Shown here: in pieces, positions 32,986 through 41,439 of the stretch | Position numbering within the stretch: position 1 is the stretch's first letter | Layout of the letters: each line of letters opens with the position of its first letter | Assembly (NCBI RefSeq): GCF_000731955.1 | Contig: NZ_JNCK01000001.1 | Span: forward strand, 2,604,001-2,668,000 | DNA from: Halomonas zincidurans B6 | GTDB taxonomy: Bacteria; Pseudomonadota; Gammaproteobacteria; Pseudomonadales; Halomonadaceae | DNA length: 64,000 bases | Reading direction: 5' to 3' | Notes under the pieces: generated by a model | What the model saw: only the letters and a program-made list of their open reading frames with translations | The model's database searches: none | Told to the model about the DNA's origin: nothing | Position numbers and translations under genes: made by a program

Positions 32986-34995
32986 TCAGGTATCGGTTAC
33001 CACGATACAGTTCCGGCCCTGCTCCTTGGCGAGATAACTCGCCTGGTCGGCGCGGCGCATGGGGTGATCGCTGTCGCTATCATCGTCCTGCAGGTCGGTC
33101 ACGCCCAGGCTGAGCGTCACGCTGTAGCGCTTGCCCGCATGCTCGACGCTCAGGGCCTCCACCGCCCGGCGCAGCGCTTCGGCCGTCTGGCGCGCCTGTT
33201 CCAGGCCGCAACCCGGCATCAACACCGCGAACTCATCGCCGCCATAGCGGGCCAGGAAATCGCTCTTGCGCACCTTGGTGCCGATGGCGTCGGCGATCAT
33301 CTTGAGCATCTCGTCGCCCAGCGCATGACCGCCCTCGTCGTTGATCGGCTTGAAATGGTCCAGATCGAACAGGATCAGCGCCGCGACGACGCGCCCCTTG
33401 AGCCAATCGGCCAGCGCCTCGTCGAGTCGGCGTTCGAAGCCGCGCCGGTTGAGCAGCCCGGTGAGCGGGTCGTGCTCGGCTTCCCAGCGTTGCAGCGCGG
33501 CGACCTGCTGGTGCTCGGTGATGTCCTTGAGGGTGCCGACGAAGCCCAGCGGCGCCCCGGACTCCATGCGCACCAGCGTGGCGTGGGATTCGACCCAGAT
33601 CACCTCGCCGTTGGCCTTGAGGTAGCGATACTGGCGCTGGAAGTCGCGCCCCGAACTCAAGCTCGAGCGCCACAGATCGGCGACATCGTCGCGGTCGTCG
33701 GGGTGGGCGCGCTCGGCATGCCCACGCGAGCGGAACTGCTCCAGACTGTACCCGGTCATTTCCACCATTGCCGGATTGACGTAGCGAATCTCGCCATCGA
33801 GGCCGTAGACGAACATGCCCACCGGCGACGACGCCAGCACGGCGTCGAGGAAGGCCTGGCGATCGTGCAGCCGACTCTCAGCGTCGCGGCGACTTTGCGC
33901 CACGCGATTGAAGGTATCGGCGACCCGCTGAATCTCGAGTGCGCGGGTATCGACGGCGACGAAGTCCCGATGCCCCTCGCCGACGGCCTCGATCTGGCGC
34001 TCCAGGCTTTGCAGCGGCCTCAAGGCCTGATTGAGCAGCCACCACAGCAACGCCAGCATGACCAGTACCGTGACGCCCCCGACCAGCCACAGGTGCCGCA
34101 CGAACCACTCGAGTGGCGCATAAGCCTGGTCACGCGGCAAAAAGACGCCGACCACCCAGTTGGCCAGCCACACTTGTTCATAGGCCTGCAAGGCGATGTC
34201 GCCGTTGGCGGTAGGCCCCAGCGCGGTGCCCTCCCAGCCGGACAGCGCCAGGTCGAGCCACGGATTCTGCTCGGCCGAGGGGGCCGACTTGAAAATCCAG
34301 CTGCTGTTCGGATGGACCAATATCCGGCCAGAAGCCGTAGCAATGATAGCGTAGCCTTCATCTCCAATCCGGATACGCCTTAATCTATCGAACAGACTGC
34401 CGTTAAGGATATTTACTACGCCGCCTACCATGCCGATAAACTCGCCTCCACCATCGCGCAGGGGTACGGCAAGCATGACCACCGGTGACTGAGTCACCCG
34501 GTTGATGAAAGGTTCACTGACGTAGGGCCTGCCCACTTGGCGTTGAAACTGAAAATACGTACGATCGGAGACATCAACGCCGTACATTTTCGGTTGATAG
34601 GGCGACCCGCTGACGATTCGCCCCTGGGCATTGATAACGACCAACGTATCAACCATGCCCAACAAAACGTTCTGTTCCAGCTTGGCGTTCAGATAGGCGG
34701 GGTTGTCGACCATCGACGGATCGAGCGTTCTGCCAAGGCGCTGCAAGGCATCCAGGCGCAAGGACAGATCGTTTTCGACCCGCTCGGCGATAAGCGTCGC
34801 TTCGTACTTCAGGTGATTGTCGTTGACTTCACGAATCTGGCGCTGGCCGGTGAACCAGGTCGACACCAGCAAGGCAAACACGATCGCGATCCAGCCCAGC
34901 GCCAATCCGAGCAGCAATCGCTTGTGCATCGACTTGATCCCGGCACCGAACAGTTGCAGCACGCGCTTCACCGGTTCACGTTTCCAGCTTTTCAA
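32986..34995 (-). CDS. Membrane diguanylate cyclase (dCache-HAMP-like-PAS-GGDEF)
   Basis: 669 residues from TTG 34995, chosen for GAGGG six bases upstream; ATG at 34929 is a shorter alternative. TM helix 1 (~RLLLGLALGWIAIVFALLVS), a periplasmic dCache sensor (~50-300; DRTYFQFQRQVGRPYVSEPFI, GEFIGMVGGVVNI), TM helix 2 (LWLVGGVTVLVMLALLWWLL), a HAMP-like linker, PAS (VNPAMVEMTGYSLEQF) and GGDEF with RYGGDEF and FDLDHFKPIND. The active-site residues are intact, so it should make c-di-GMP in response to a periplasmic ligand. No EAL. A single-gene unit ending in the 32702-32731 terminator. Confidence 0.87.
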   Translation of the reverse strand: MKSWKREPVKRVLQLFGAGIKSMHKRLLLGLALGWIAIVFALLVSTWFTGQRQIREVNDNHLKYEATLIAERVENDLSLRLDALQRLGRTLDPSMVDNPAYLNAKLEQNVLLGMVDTLVVINAQGRIVSGSPYQPKMYGVDVSDRTYFQFQRQVGRPYVSEPFINRVTQSPVVMLAVPLRDGGGEFIGMVGGVVNILNGSLFDRLRRIRIGDEGYAIIATASGRILVHPNSSWIFKSAPSAEQNPWLDLALSGWEGTALGPTANGDIALQAYEQVWLANWVVGVFLPRDQAYAPLEWFVRHLWLVGGVTVLVMLALLWWLLNQALRPLQSLERQIEAVGEGHRDFVAVDTRALEIQRVADTFNRVAQSRRDAESRLHDRQAFLDAVLASSPVGMFVYGLDGEIRYVNPAMVEMTGYSLEQFRSRGHAERAHPDDRDDVADLWRSSLSSGRDFQRQYRYLKANGEVIWVESHATLVRMESGAPLGFVGTLKDITEHQQVAALQRWEAEHDPLTGLLNRRGFERRLDEALADWLKGRVVAALILFDLDHFKPINDEGGHALGDEMLKMIADAIGTKVRKSDFLARYGGDEFAVLMPGCGLEQARQTAEALRRAVEALSVEHAGKRYSVTLSLGVTDLQDDDSDSDHPMRRADQASYLAKEQGRNCIVVTDT

Positions 34996-35211
34996 GCTCG
35001 GCCCTCGTCCAGGAATCAACTCATGTACTGCAGAGTGCCAGACTTGGCTATCGCAGGCATAGCTAACGCGATTTATCGGCTTACCTCATGCGTGCCGCGA
35101 TCAAGGCGTCGAACCGGCTTGAGCCCGGCGGCTTTGGCTCGCCACGGCCCGGCAACGCGACAGCACTGAGCGGCGACTCCTCGCGGTCGCCGTCTTTGCA
35201 TCGAGCCTGTA

Positions 35212-36018
35212 TCAGCCGAGCGGCGTTCGAGCGCGGGCCTCACGCCTGCGCTTGATCTCGTAGATCACCGCCAGCGCCACGGTAATCACGATCAGGATCA
35301 AGCCCAGCGCGTTGACCGCCGGGGTCAGACCGGTACGCACCTTGGAGGCAATATACACGGTCAGGGTGGTGTCGTAACCGACCACGAACAGCGAGGTGTT
35401 GTAGTTCTCGAAGGATTGCAGGAAGGCGATCACCGCCGCCGACAGGATTGCCGGCCGGAGAAACGGCAGCAATACCCGACGAAACGCCTGCCAGGGCGAA
35501 GCGCCCAGGTCCAGGGCGGCACGTTCCAGGGTTCGGTCGAAGCGCTGCAGGCGGGCCATGACCATCAGCATCACATAGGCCGAGATGAAGGTGGTCTGAC
35601 CCAGCACCGTGAGCAGCGTACCGCCGGCAACGTCGAACTGGCGCCAGAAGATCAGCGTCGAGATGCCGATGATCACCCCGGGCGTGAGCAGCGGCGACAG
35701 GATCAGGCCATAGACGAACGGCTTGCCACGGCTTTCCACGGTGGTCAGGAACAACGCGCAGGCCACCCCGATCGGTACCGCCAGGCACAGCACGCCGGCG
35801 GCCACCAGCAGGCTGTTGCCCAGTGCCGCCCACATGCCGTCATCGGCGGCCAGTTCGGCGAACCACTTGAGCGTCGCCCCTCGCCAGGGCGTGATGGTCG
35901 GAAAGCGGCTGTCGTTGAAGGTCGCCGTGCCCATGATCACCAGCGGCAGGAACAGGTAGATGAAGAACGCGCCGATATACAGGCGCAGCCCCCAGTTCAA
36001 AAAACGTTGCGCACTCAT
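35212..36018 (-). CDS. potC: ABC transporter permease, PotC-like
   Basis: 268 residues with about six TM segments (LYIGAFFIYLFLPLVIMGTATF..., LLVAAGVLCLAVPIGVACALFL..., ALGLILIVITVALAVIYEI). The ATPase-contact EAA loop is LERAALDLGASPWQAFRRVLLPFLRPAIL. It pairs with the second permease 12 bp upstream. Together with PotA- and PotD-like partners it forms a polyamine or opine-type importer of the MOI/PotABCD class; the substrate is not shown by sequence. Confidence 0.87.
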   Translation of the reverse strand: MSAQRFLNWGLRLYIGAFFIYLFLPLVIMGTATFNDSRFPTITPWRGATLKWFAELAADDGMWAALGNSLLVAAGVLCLAVPIGVACALFLTTVESRGKPFVYGLILSPLLTPGVIIGISTLIFWRQFDVAGGTLLTVLGQTTFISAYVMLMVMARLQRFDRTLERAALDLGASPWQAFRRVLLPFLRPAILSAAVIAFLQSFENYNTSLFVVGYDTTLTVYIASKVRTGLTPAVNALGLILIVITVALAVIYEIKRRREARARTPLG

Positions 36019-36030
36019 CCCACGACTCTC

Positions 36031-36918
36031 TTATTTCGCAATGTCCGCCAGCCCCACCTTGAACAGACGCATCACCAGCGACATGAAGCCGATGCACAGC
36101 ACCAGCAGCAGGAAGGCATAGGCCGCGCCCTGGTTCCAGTCGCCGCCTTCGAAGAACCAGTTGTAGATGATCTGCGTGAACCAGCGGCTGCCCGGCGAGC
36201 CCAACAGCGCCGGCACCGCGTAGCTGCCCGCGGCCAGCATGAAGGTCATGATGCAGCCGGTGGCGATGCCCGGCTTGGCATGCGGGATGACGATCCGCCA
36301 ATGAGTTCGAACGGTACCGGCGCCCAGGTCGTGCGCGGCACGCACCTGGTTGCCGTCGAGGCTCTCGATGGCGTTGTACAGCGGGAAGATCATGAACAGG
36401 ATATAGGCGTAGACCATGCCCACCAGCACGCCGGCATCGCCGTTGAGAAAGCGCACCGGCCGCTCGATCAGCCCCAGCGTCAACAGCACCTCGTTGAGCG
36501 GGCCGCGAAACGCCAGGATGATGAACCACGAGAACGTGCGCAGGATCTCGTTGATCCAGAACGGGATGATCAGCAGCAACAGACACAGCGCCGCCTGTCC
36601 CGGGGTGGCGATCTTGGCCAGATAATAGGCGATCGGGTAGCTGACCAGCAGCGTCAGCACGGTCACCAGTACGCTCGACCACAGCGTCTTGAAGAAGATC
36701 GCCAGGTGGATCCGGTTGTCGAACAGCGTGGCGTAGTTGGTCAGGCTCCAGTGATCCCGGGGCCCGCCCACCTCGTCCGGCAGCAGGTTGGGACGCAGCG
36801 AATAGTCGATCATCTGCAGTTGCGGCAGCACCACCATGGCGATCAGCCAGATGCACAGCAGGCCGACGATAGCCATGGCCACCGGGCCGCCGAAGCGCGC
36901 CTTAAGCTGACGCAGCAT
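36031..36918 (-). CDS. potB: ABC transporter permease, PotB-like
   Basis: 295 residues from ATG 36918 (MLRQLKARFGGPVAMAIVGLLCIW). About six TM segments; the EAA loop is VRAAHDLGAGTVRTHWRIVIPHAKPGI. The N-terminal SLRPNLLPDEVGGPRDHWSLTNYATLF is typical of PotB-type subunits of polyamine-family importers. The first codons overlap the end of the ATPase gene by 17 bp, so translation is coupled. The partner permease follows 12 bp downstream. Confidence 0.87.
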   Translation of the reverse strand: MLRQLKARFGGPVAMAIVGLLCIWLIAMVVLPQLQMIDYSLRPNLLPDEVGGPRDHWSLTNYATLFDNRIHLAIFFKTLWSSVLVTVLTLLVSYPIAYYLAKIATPGQAALCLLLLIIPFWINEILRTFSWFIILAFRGPLNEVLLTLGLIERPVRFLNGDAGVLVGMVYAYILFMIFPLYNAIESLDGNQVRAAHDLGAGTVRTHWRIVIPHAKPGIATGCIMTFMLAAGSYAVPALLGSPGSRWFTQIIYNWFFEGGDWNQGAAYAFLLLVLCIGFMSLVMRLFKVGLADIAK

Positions 36919-38077
36919 GGGCGCTCTCCCGTGGCTGTCCGGACACCACCTCGCCGGTCTCGGCGTCGAGTCGCGGCGAATCGTCGTCGGCCAGCACGAT
37001 CGCCTGCTGCGGGTCGTAGCCGAAGCGTCCGCGCGCGCCGGGGGCCAGCGATTGCCGGGAGCCATCGCCCTGGCCCAGCAGGATGCGCAGCCGTTCGCCG
37101 GTCGCGCTGAGTCGCGCCTCGAGCATGCGCCAGGCGCCTTCGAAGTTGACCGACTCCACCTCGGCCTCCAGCGTGGCCGGTGCGTCTGCCGCCGCCATCT
37201 CGTCGAGCAGCACGAGCTGCTCGGGGCGCACGTACAGCGCCGCGCGCTGGCCGACGGCCAACCCGGCCTGCCCGCCGGCGCGCCCGGCCAGCCGCCCGAG
37301 GCCCGCCACCTCCAGGGTGATCAGCGTCTCGCCGACGTCGACGACCGTTCCCGCCAGGCGGTTGTTCTCGCCCACGAAAGCCGCCACGAAGCCGGTCTCC
37401 GGGCGGTGGTAGAGCGTCTCGGGGTCGGCTACCTGCTGGATGCGCCCGGCCGACATCACCGCCACCCGGTCCGACATGGCCAACGCCTCGCCCTGGTCGT
37501 GGGTGATATAGATGAAAGTGATGCCGGTCTTGCGCTGGATCGCCTTGAGCTCGTTGCGCATGTGCTGGCGCAGTTTCAGGTCGAGCGCCGAGAGCGGTTC
37601 GTCGAGCAACAGCACGCGCGGTTCCACCGCCAACGCCCGGGCGATCGCCACGCGCTGCTTCTGGCCGCCCGACAGCGCCGCGATCGGCTTGTCGCCGCTG
37701 CCGGTGAGCGCCACGAGTTCGAGCAGTTCGTCCGAGCGCTGACGCCGCGCCGTACGCCCGACACCGCGCACCTCGAGCCCGAACTCGATGTTCTGATAGA
37801 CGCTCATCAGCGGGAACAGCGCCAGGTTCTGGAAGATCATCGCCGTCGGCCGCTGATTGACCGGCACGCCGACCATCGGCTCGCCGCCGATATACACCTG
37901 CCCTTCGCTTGGCGACAAGAAGCCGCTGACGATATTCAGCAGGGTCGTCTTGCCGCACCCCGAAGGGCCGAGAAAGCTGAAGAATTCGCCGGACTCGATG
38001 GTCAGACGCGTCGGCTCGATGGCCGTGAAATCGCCGAAGCGCATGACTATCCGCTCCAGCGTGACGCTACCGTCCAT
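36902..38077 (-). CDS. potA: ABC transporter ATP-binding protein, PotA-like
   Basis: 391 residues. Walker A GPSGCGKTTL (~38-47), Q-loop FQNLALFP, signature LSGGQKQRVAIARAL, Walker B VLLLDEPLSALD, H-loop THDQGEAL. The C-terminal TOBE domain (~280-365, ALYVRPEQLVLLDE) is as in PotA/UgpC. It powers the two adjacent permeases. It starts 114 bp after the binding-protein gene, across a hairpin that probably lowers its expression relative to that protein. Confidence 0.9.
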   Translation of the reverse strand: MDGSVTLERIVMRFGDFTAIEPTRLTIESGEFFSFLGPSGCGKTTLLNIVSGFLSPSEGQVYIGGEPMVGVPVNQRPTAMIFQNLALFPLMSVYQNIEFGLEVRGVGRTARRQRSDELLELVALTGSGDKPIAALSGGQKQRVAIARALAVEPRVLLLDEPLSALDLKLRQHMRNELKAIQRKTGITFIYITHDQGEALAMSDRVAVMSAGRIQQVADPETLYHRPETGFVAAFVGENNRLAGTVVDVGETLITLEVAGLGRLAGRAGGQAGLAVGQRAALYVRPEQLVLLDEMAAADAPATLEAEVESVNFEGAWRMLEARLSATGERLRILLGQGDGSRQSLAPGARGRFGYDPQQAIVLADDDSPRLDAETGEVVSGQPRESAHAASA

Positions 38078-38138
38078 AGACGCTCTTCTTGTCGATTATT
38101 GTCGATACCCGAGGCCGCCGAAGGGCCGCCTGCACGAG

Positions 38139-38169
38139 CGAACCGGCCGAGGCTTGACCGACCGGTTCG
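38139..38169. terminator. Intercistronic hairpin between binding-protein and ATPase genes
   Basis: CGAACCGG (38139-38146) pairs with CCGGTTCG (38162-38169), loop 15 nt, no T tract. Hairpins at this place in ABC operons often stabilise the binding-protein mRNA and attenuate the downstream genes; that role is inferred here. Confidence 0.55.
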
Positions 38170-38191
38170 TTGGATTGCCTGCCGGCGCGAA

Positions 38192-39307
38192 TCAGGCCGA
38201 GAGGTAGCGGTCCTGATACTCGTTGCGCAGCGCGACGTACCACGGCTCCTGAATCGGCCACCACCACAGGTTGGCAAGATCCTGCTTGGAGTAGGAAGCC
38301 TCGAAGAACTGGCGCGAGGCCTCGGGGAGCAGCTTCTCGGCGCCCTTCGCCGTGGAATTGTAGCCCGTCGATTCGACGAACATCGCTCCGGCTTCGGGGG
38401 TGTAGTACCAGTTGATCAATTCGTACACCGCGTCGACGTTCTGGGCGTTGCTGGGAATCACGAAGCCTTCCATCCACGCCAGGGCGCCCTCCTTCGGCGC
38501 TCGGTAGGCGATATCCATGCCCTCGTTCTGCAACCGGAAGGCGGTGCTGTCCCAGGTCTGGCCGATCACCGCGCCATTGGTGCGAAACGCCGCCTGGGCC
38601 TCGTTCTCGGTCGACCAGAACTGGGCGATCATGCCCTTGTGCTTGACCGCCTCGGCGAGAATCACCTCGAAATTGGCGCGCATCGCCTCTTCGCTTTGAT
38701 ACGACTCGAGCAGCGGGCGCGGCAACTTGCCCTGGCTCTGCAGCCACAGGCCGATGCCCACCAGCGCGGAGTGGCTACGCACCGTGACGCCCTGGCCGTT
38801 GTCGGGATTCCACAGGTCGCCGTAGCTCAGGTTGTCCGGATCGACGGCCGCATAGCGACGGTCGAAGGCGATCGCTTCGGTGCCCCAGTCGCTGGGTGCG
38901 AAGTAGCGCTTGCCATCGACCACGCCGCCGACCTCCGAGCCCTCCAGCGCGCTGTCCAGGCAGCCCTGCCACTGAATGCGCGACTCATCGAGCGGCTGGA
39001 CGAGATTGTAGTCGAGATAACCCGGCACGCGATCGACGGTGGGCATGATCACGTCGAAGCCGCTGCCGTCGGTGGCGCGCAGCGAGTTCATCAACTCATC
39101 GTTGGTGCCATAGGGCGTGAAGGTGGCATTAATGCCGCTCTTCTCGCGGAAGTCGGCGAGCATTTCATCGCTGAAATAGCCGGCCCAGGCATAGATCCGC
39201 AGGGTCTGCTCCTGCGCCAGCGCCTTGTTGATGTAGAAACCGGGGAACGAAGCGGCGGCCCCCGCGGCCAGTGAGCCCTGCAGGAAGCGACGACGACTGA
39301 TCGACAT
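38192..39307 (-). CDS. potD: Periplasmic polyamine/spermidine-type substrate-binding protein (PotD-like)
   Basis: 371 residues. Tat-type signal SRRRFLQGSLAAGAAASFPGFYINKALA. The mature part has the PotD-like opening EQTLRIYAWAGYFSDEMLADFREKSG, then GFDVIMPTVDRVPGYLDYNLVQPLD, SDWGTEAIAFDRRY and NGAVIGQTWDSTAFRLQNEG. It captures substrate in the periplasm for the PotABC-like membrane complex. ATG 39307 is preceded by GGAG...AAGG. Tat export is unusual for E. coli PotD but common in this cluster-1 group. Substrate could be a polyamine, a related amine or an amino-acid derivative. Confidence 0.87.
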   Translation of the reverse strand: MSISRRRFLQGSLAAGAAASFPGFYINKALAQEQTLRIYAWAGYFSDEMLADFREKSGINATFTPYGTNDELMNSLRATDGSGFDVIMPTVDRVPGYLDYNLVQPLDESRIQWQGCLDSALEGSEVGGVVDGKRYFAPSDWGTEAIAFDRRYAAVDPDNLSYGDLWNPDNGQGVTVRSHSALVGIGLWLQSQGKLPRPLLESYQSEEAMRANFEVILAEAVKHKGMIAQFWSTENEAQAAFRTNGAVIGQTWDSTAFRLQNEGMDIAYRAPKEGALAWMEGFVIPSNAQNVDAVYELINWYYTPEAGAMFVESTGYNSTAKGAEKLLPEASRQFFEASYSKQDLANLWWWPIQEPWYVALRNEYQDRYLSA

Positions 39308-39349
39308 GAACCTTCATCTCCTGATGTGTTTTTGCTTCTTGTGTTCTGG

Positions 39350-39496
39350 CTAGGTTTCGTCTGAAAAGTCGACGAGCGATGGCCAGGCAAGGCAAAAATT
39401 GGCGAAAAGACGGAGTTTACGGGTTGTAAATGAGTACTTTGAGCCAATTTTAACGCCGCATGGTCGAGCGCAGGCACTTTTCGGACAAAGCCTAGG
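39350..39496. repeat. MITE-like element A, full copy (~147 bp)
   Basis: Imperfect terminal inverted repeats: left CTAGGTTTCGTCTGAAAAGT; right, on the other strand, CTAGGCTTTGTCCGAAAAGT. An inner pair AAAATTGGC / GCCAATTTT makes a long stem. Non-coding. Its right end (reverse strand) matches the start of the element at 57927 almost base for base (CTAGGxTTTGTCCGAAAA.T.CCTGCGCTCG.CCATG), so two related copies lie in this window. It is between the binding-protein promoter and the dac transcript end. Confidence 0.7.
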
Positions 39497-39641
39497 CGAG
39501 ATGATGCCGCTGCCGGGTGACGCCCACATGACACATGAGTGACAGCCCGAACACATAGATAATAGCAGCCGTCGCCGAAGCGGGAGGAGCGTCATTCAAC
39601 GCTGGCGATCACTGTGTGATGAATCGCCCGGCGGCGCTCGG

Positions 39642-39667
39642 CAACGCCCCGCATCGGCGGGGCGTTG
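39642..39667. terminator. Strong hairpin downstream of the D,D-carboxypeptidase gene
   Basis: CAACGCCCCGC pairs perfectly with GCGGGGCGTTG (11 bp) around ATCG. It lies 60 bp beyond the minus-strand dac stop codon. Neither side has a T run, so termination may depend on Rho or the hairpin may only protect the 3' end. Confidence 0.6.
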
Positions 39668-39727
39668 GGGAAGCGTCAAACGGCAAAAGCCGGACTCGCA
39701 CGATAACCGCGGCCCATGGCGGCCGGT

Positions 39728-40954
39728 TCAGCCGCCGACACCGGCGACCACCACGCAATCCATACCTTGCTGTTGCAGATCGCGGCAGCTCTGCCGGGCC
39801 TGGCTTTCCTTGAGATCGATGACCCGGGCTCGAAACAGCGGCTGGCCATTCTCGGTCGGGGTCACCGAGACGCTCGGCGTGGCCCCGGCGGCATCCACGT
39901 AACCGGCCGCGCGGCTGGCCAGCGCCCGCGCCTGGCGGGAATCGCTGAAGGCGCCGACCTGCACGGCCCAGCCGACGACTCCCGCATCCTGCTTGTCGAG
40001 CCCGGCGATCAACTGACCGATCGGATCCTCCCCAACCGGCTGAGCCGGATGGCGAATCACCGCGGGCTCGTTGTCGAAGATCGCCGTCTTGGCGACCCAG
40101 TCGCCACGGTCCATCAGCGCGGCCCGGGCGAAGCCGCGATCGAGCAGGTCGATGACGTGATCGTCGCGGGAGCGGGCCGTGAAGCCGCCCATCACCACCG
40201 AGACGATACGCCGCCCGTCGCGCACCGCCGAGGTGGCGATATTGAAGCCCGACGCGCTGATGAAGCCCGTCTTGAGGCCATCCGCCCCCGGATAACGGGT
40301 CAGTACGCGATTGTGGCCGCGGTAGAGCTTGCCCCGATAGGAAAAGCGGGTGCTGGCGAAATAATCGTAGTAGCCGGGAAAGTCCTGCATCAGATGCAGC
40401 GCCAGCCGGGCCATGTCACGGGCGGTGGTGACCTGAACGTCGTCCGGCAGTCCCGATGCGTTGCGAAAGGTCGTATCGCGCATGCCCAGCGCACGCGCCT
40501 TGTCGGTCATCTGGCGGGCGAAGGCCGGCTCGCTGCCGGCGAGCCCCTCGGCGACGACGGCGGCGACGTCGTTGGCCGAGCGTACAATCAAGGCAAGGAT
40601 CGCCGTTTCCACCGGGATCCGCTCGCCGGGCTCGAGCCAAAGCTTGGTCGGCGGCTGAGCGGCGGCATGTGCCGACACCGGCAGGCTATCAGCGAGACTC
40701 AGGCCGCCACGTTCGATCGCTTCGAACAGCAGGTAGAGCGTCATCATCTTGGTCAACGACGCCGGGTAACGCGGTTTGTCGGCCCGATCGGCGTAGAGTA
40801 TTTCGCCACTGGCAACGTCGACGACGATACCGGCATAGCGCGGGTTGCTTCCGGCCGCCGACGGCGAACTCCAGCCGGCAACGACAATACACGCGGCAAC
40901 CAATACGGTTAGCGTGCCACGCCGCCAGGCGGCGCCAGGAAAGATGGATGGCAT
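39728..40954 (-). CDS. Serine-type D-Ala-D-Ala carboxypeptidase with C-terminal SPOR-like domain
   Basis: 408 residues from ATG 40954. A signal peptide (MPSIFPGAAWRRGTLTVLVAACIVVAG...) precedes peptidase S11 motifs SLTK (active-site Ser), SAND and KTGF. The last ~75 residues (GWAVQVGAFSDSRQARALASRAAGYVDA...FRARVIDLKESQARQSCRDL) fit a SPOR domain, which binds denuded septal peptidoglycan. So it probably trims pentapeptides at the division site, unlike E. coli DacA, which has a C-terminal amphipathic anchor. Single gene; MITE-like element B lies just upstream. Confidence 0.87.
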   Translation of the reverse strand: MPSIFPGAAWRRGTLTVLVAACIVVAGWSSPSAAGSNPRYAGIVVDVASGEILYADRADKPRYPASLTKMMTLYLLFEAIERGGLSLADSLPVSAHAAAQPPTKLWLEPGERIPVETAILALIVRSANDVAAVVAEGLAGSEPAFARQMTDKARALGMRDTTFRNASGLPDDVQVTTARDMARLALHLMQDFPGYYDYFASTRFSYRGKLYRGHNRVLTRYPGADGLKTGFISASGFNIATSAVRDGRRIVSVVMGGFTARSRDDHVIDLLDRGFARAALMDRGDWVAKTAIFDNEPAVIRHPAQPVGEDPIGQLIAGLDKQDAGVVGWAVQVGAFSDSRQARALASRAAGYVDAAGATPSVSVTPTENGQPLFRARVIDLKESQARQSCRDLQQQGMDCVVVAGVGG

Positions 40955-41021
40955 GGTCTCTCGTTCCCTGCTGCTATTATTGTGTCTGGTGTCGTGGCGT
41001 GTCACTCGAAACCGCTTGCGT

Positions 41022-41188
41022 CTAGGAGTCTGTCGGGCTTGGCCGATCGTCACGAGAAGCACGGGTTTCGAGTCAAATTTATCGATCAATTGAGGCGAAT
41101 AGCGCGCTATTTAACGAAATGGATCGATGAAATTGGCCGAAAGGCCGGGATTCGCAGTAGGTCAGTGTCAAGTCCGACGGGCTCCTAG
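41022..41188. repeat. MITE-like element B (~167 bp)
   Basis: Ends CTAGGAGTCTGTCGGGCTTG (41022) and, on the other strand, CTAGGAGCCCGTCGGACTTG (41188) are ~20-bp imperfect terminal inverted repeats. The interior has several palindromic words (ATCGATCAATTGA, AGCGCGCT, GGCCGAAAGGCC). No coding frame. An 11-bp piece of its end (AGTCTGTCGGG) recurs at ~60055-60064 after the cra gene. Confidence 0.65.
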
Positions 41189-41439
41189 ACCGATTATCGG
41201 CCAGCACCTCCTTCTTTGCAGCCCCTTCGAGAAATTTTTCCGGATGGGGCGGCTAAAGTCATTCGCGGCTCGGCCGATATTTTCCTTGCCAAGCGCTGTC
41301 CCGGCATTGCGGTGTTATAGCAGATATGAAGCCGCTCGCCGGCATGGATACCGGCGAGCGCGCTTTGCCTGATGCGGCCACCTCCACCAGACGCCTCTGC
41401 TATAACTGTAAATAGATCAATACGGCATGAGGCAAGACC
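41189..41439. other. Intergenic region upstream of the HD-GYP gene
   Basis: 251 bp, no gene supported. AT-rich patches occur near 41310-41325 and 41400-41420 (TATAACTGTAAATAG), the latter a possible -10 region for the HD-GYP gene whose SD is GAGG at ~41430. A short inverted repeat GCCGGCATGG-ATACCGGC lies at ~41339-41356. Confidence 0.45.

Noticed and set aside
35416..37110. A 564-codon plus-strand frame rich in Gln/Arg/His
   Set aside because: It is wholly antisense to the two permease genes and the end of the ATPase gene, and its composition is typical of the complement of GC-rich membrane-protein genes.
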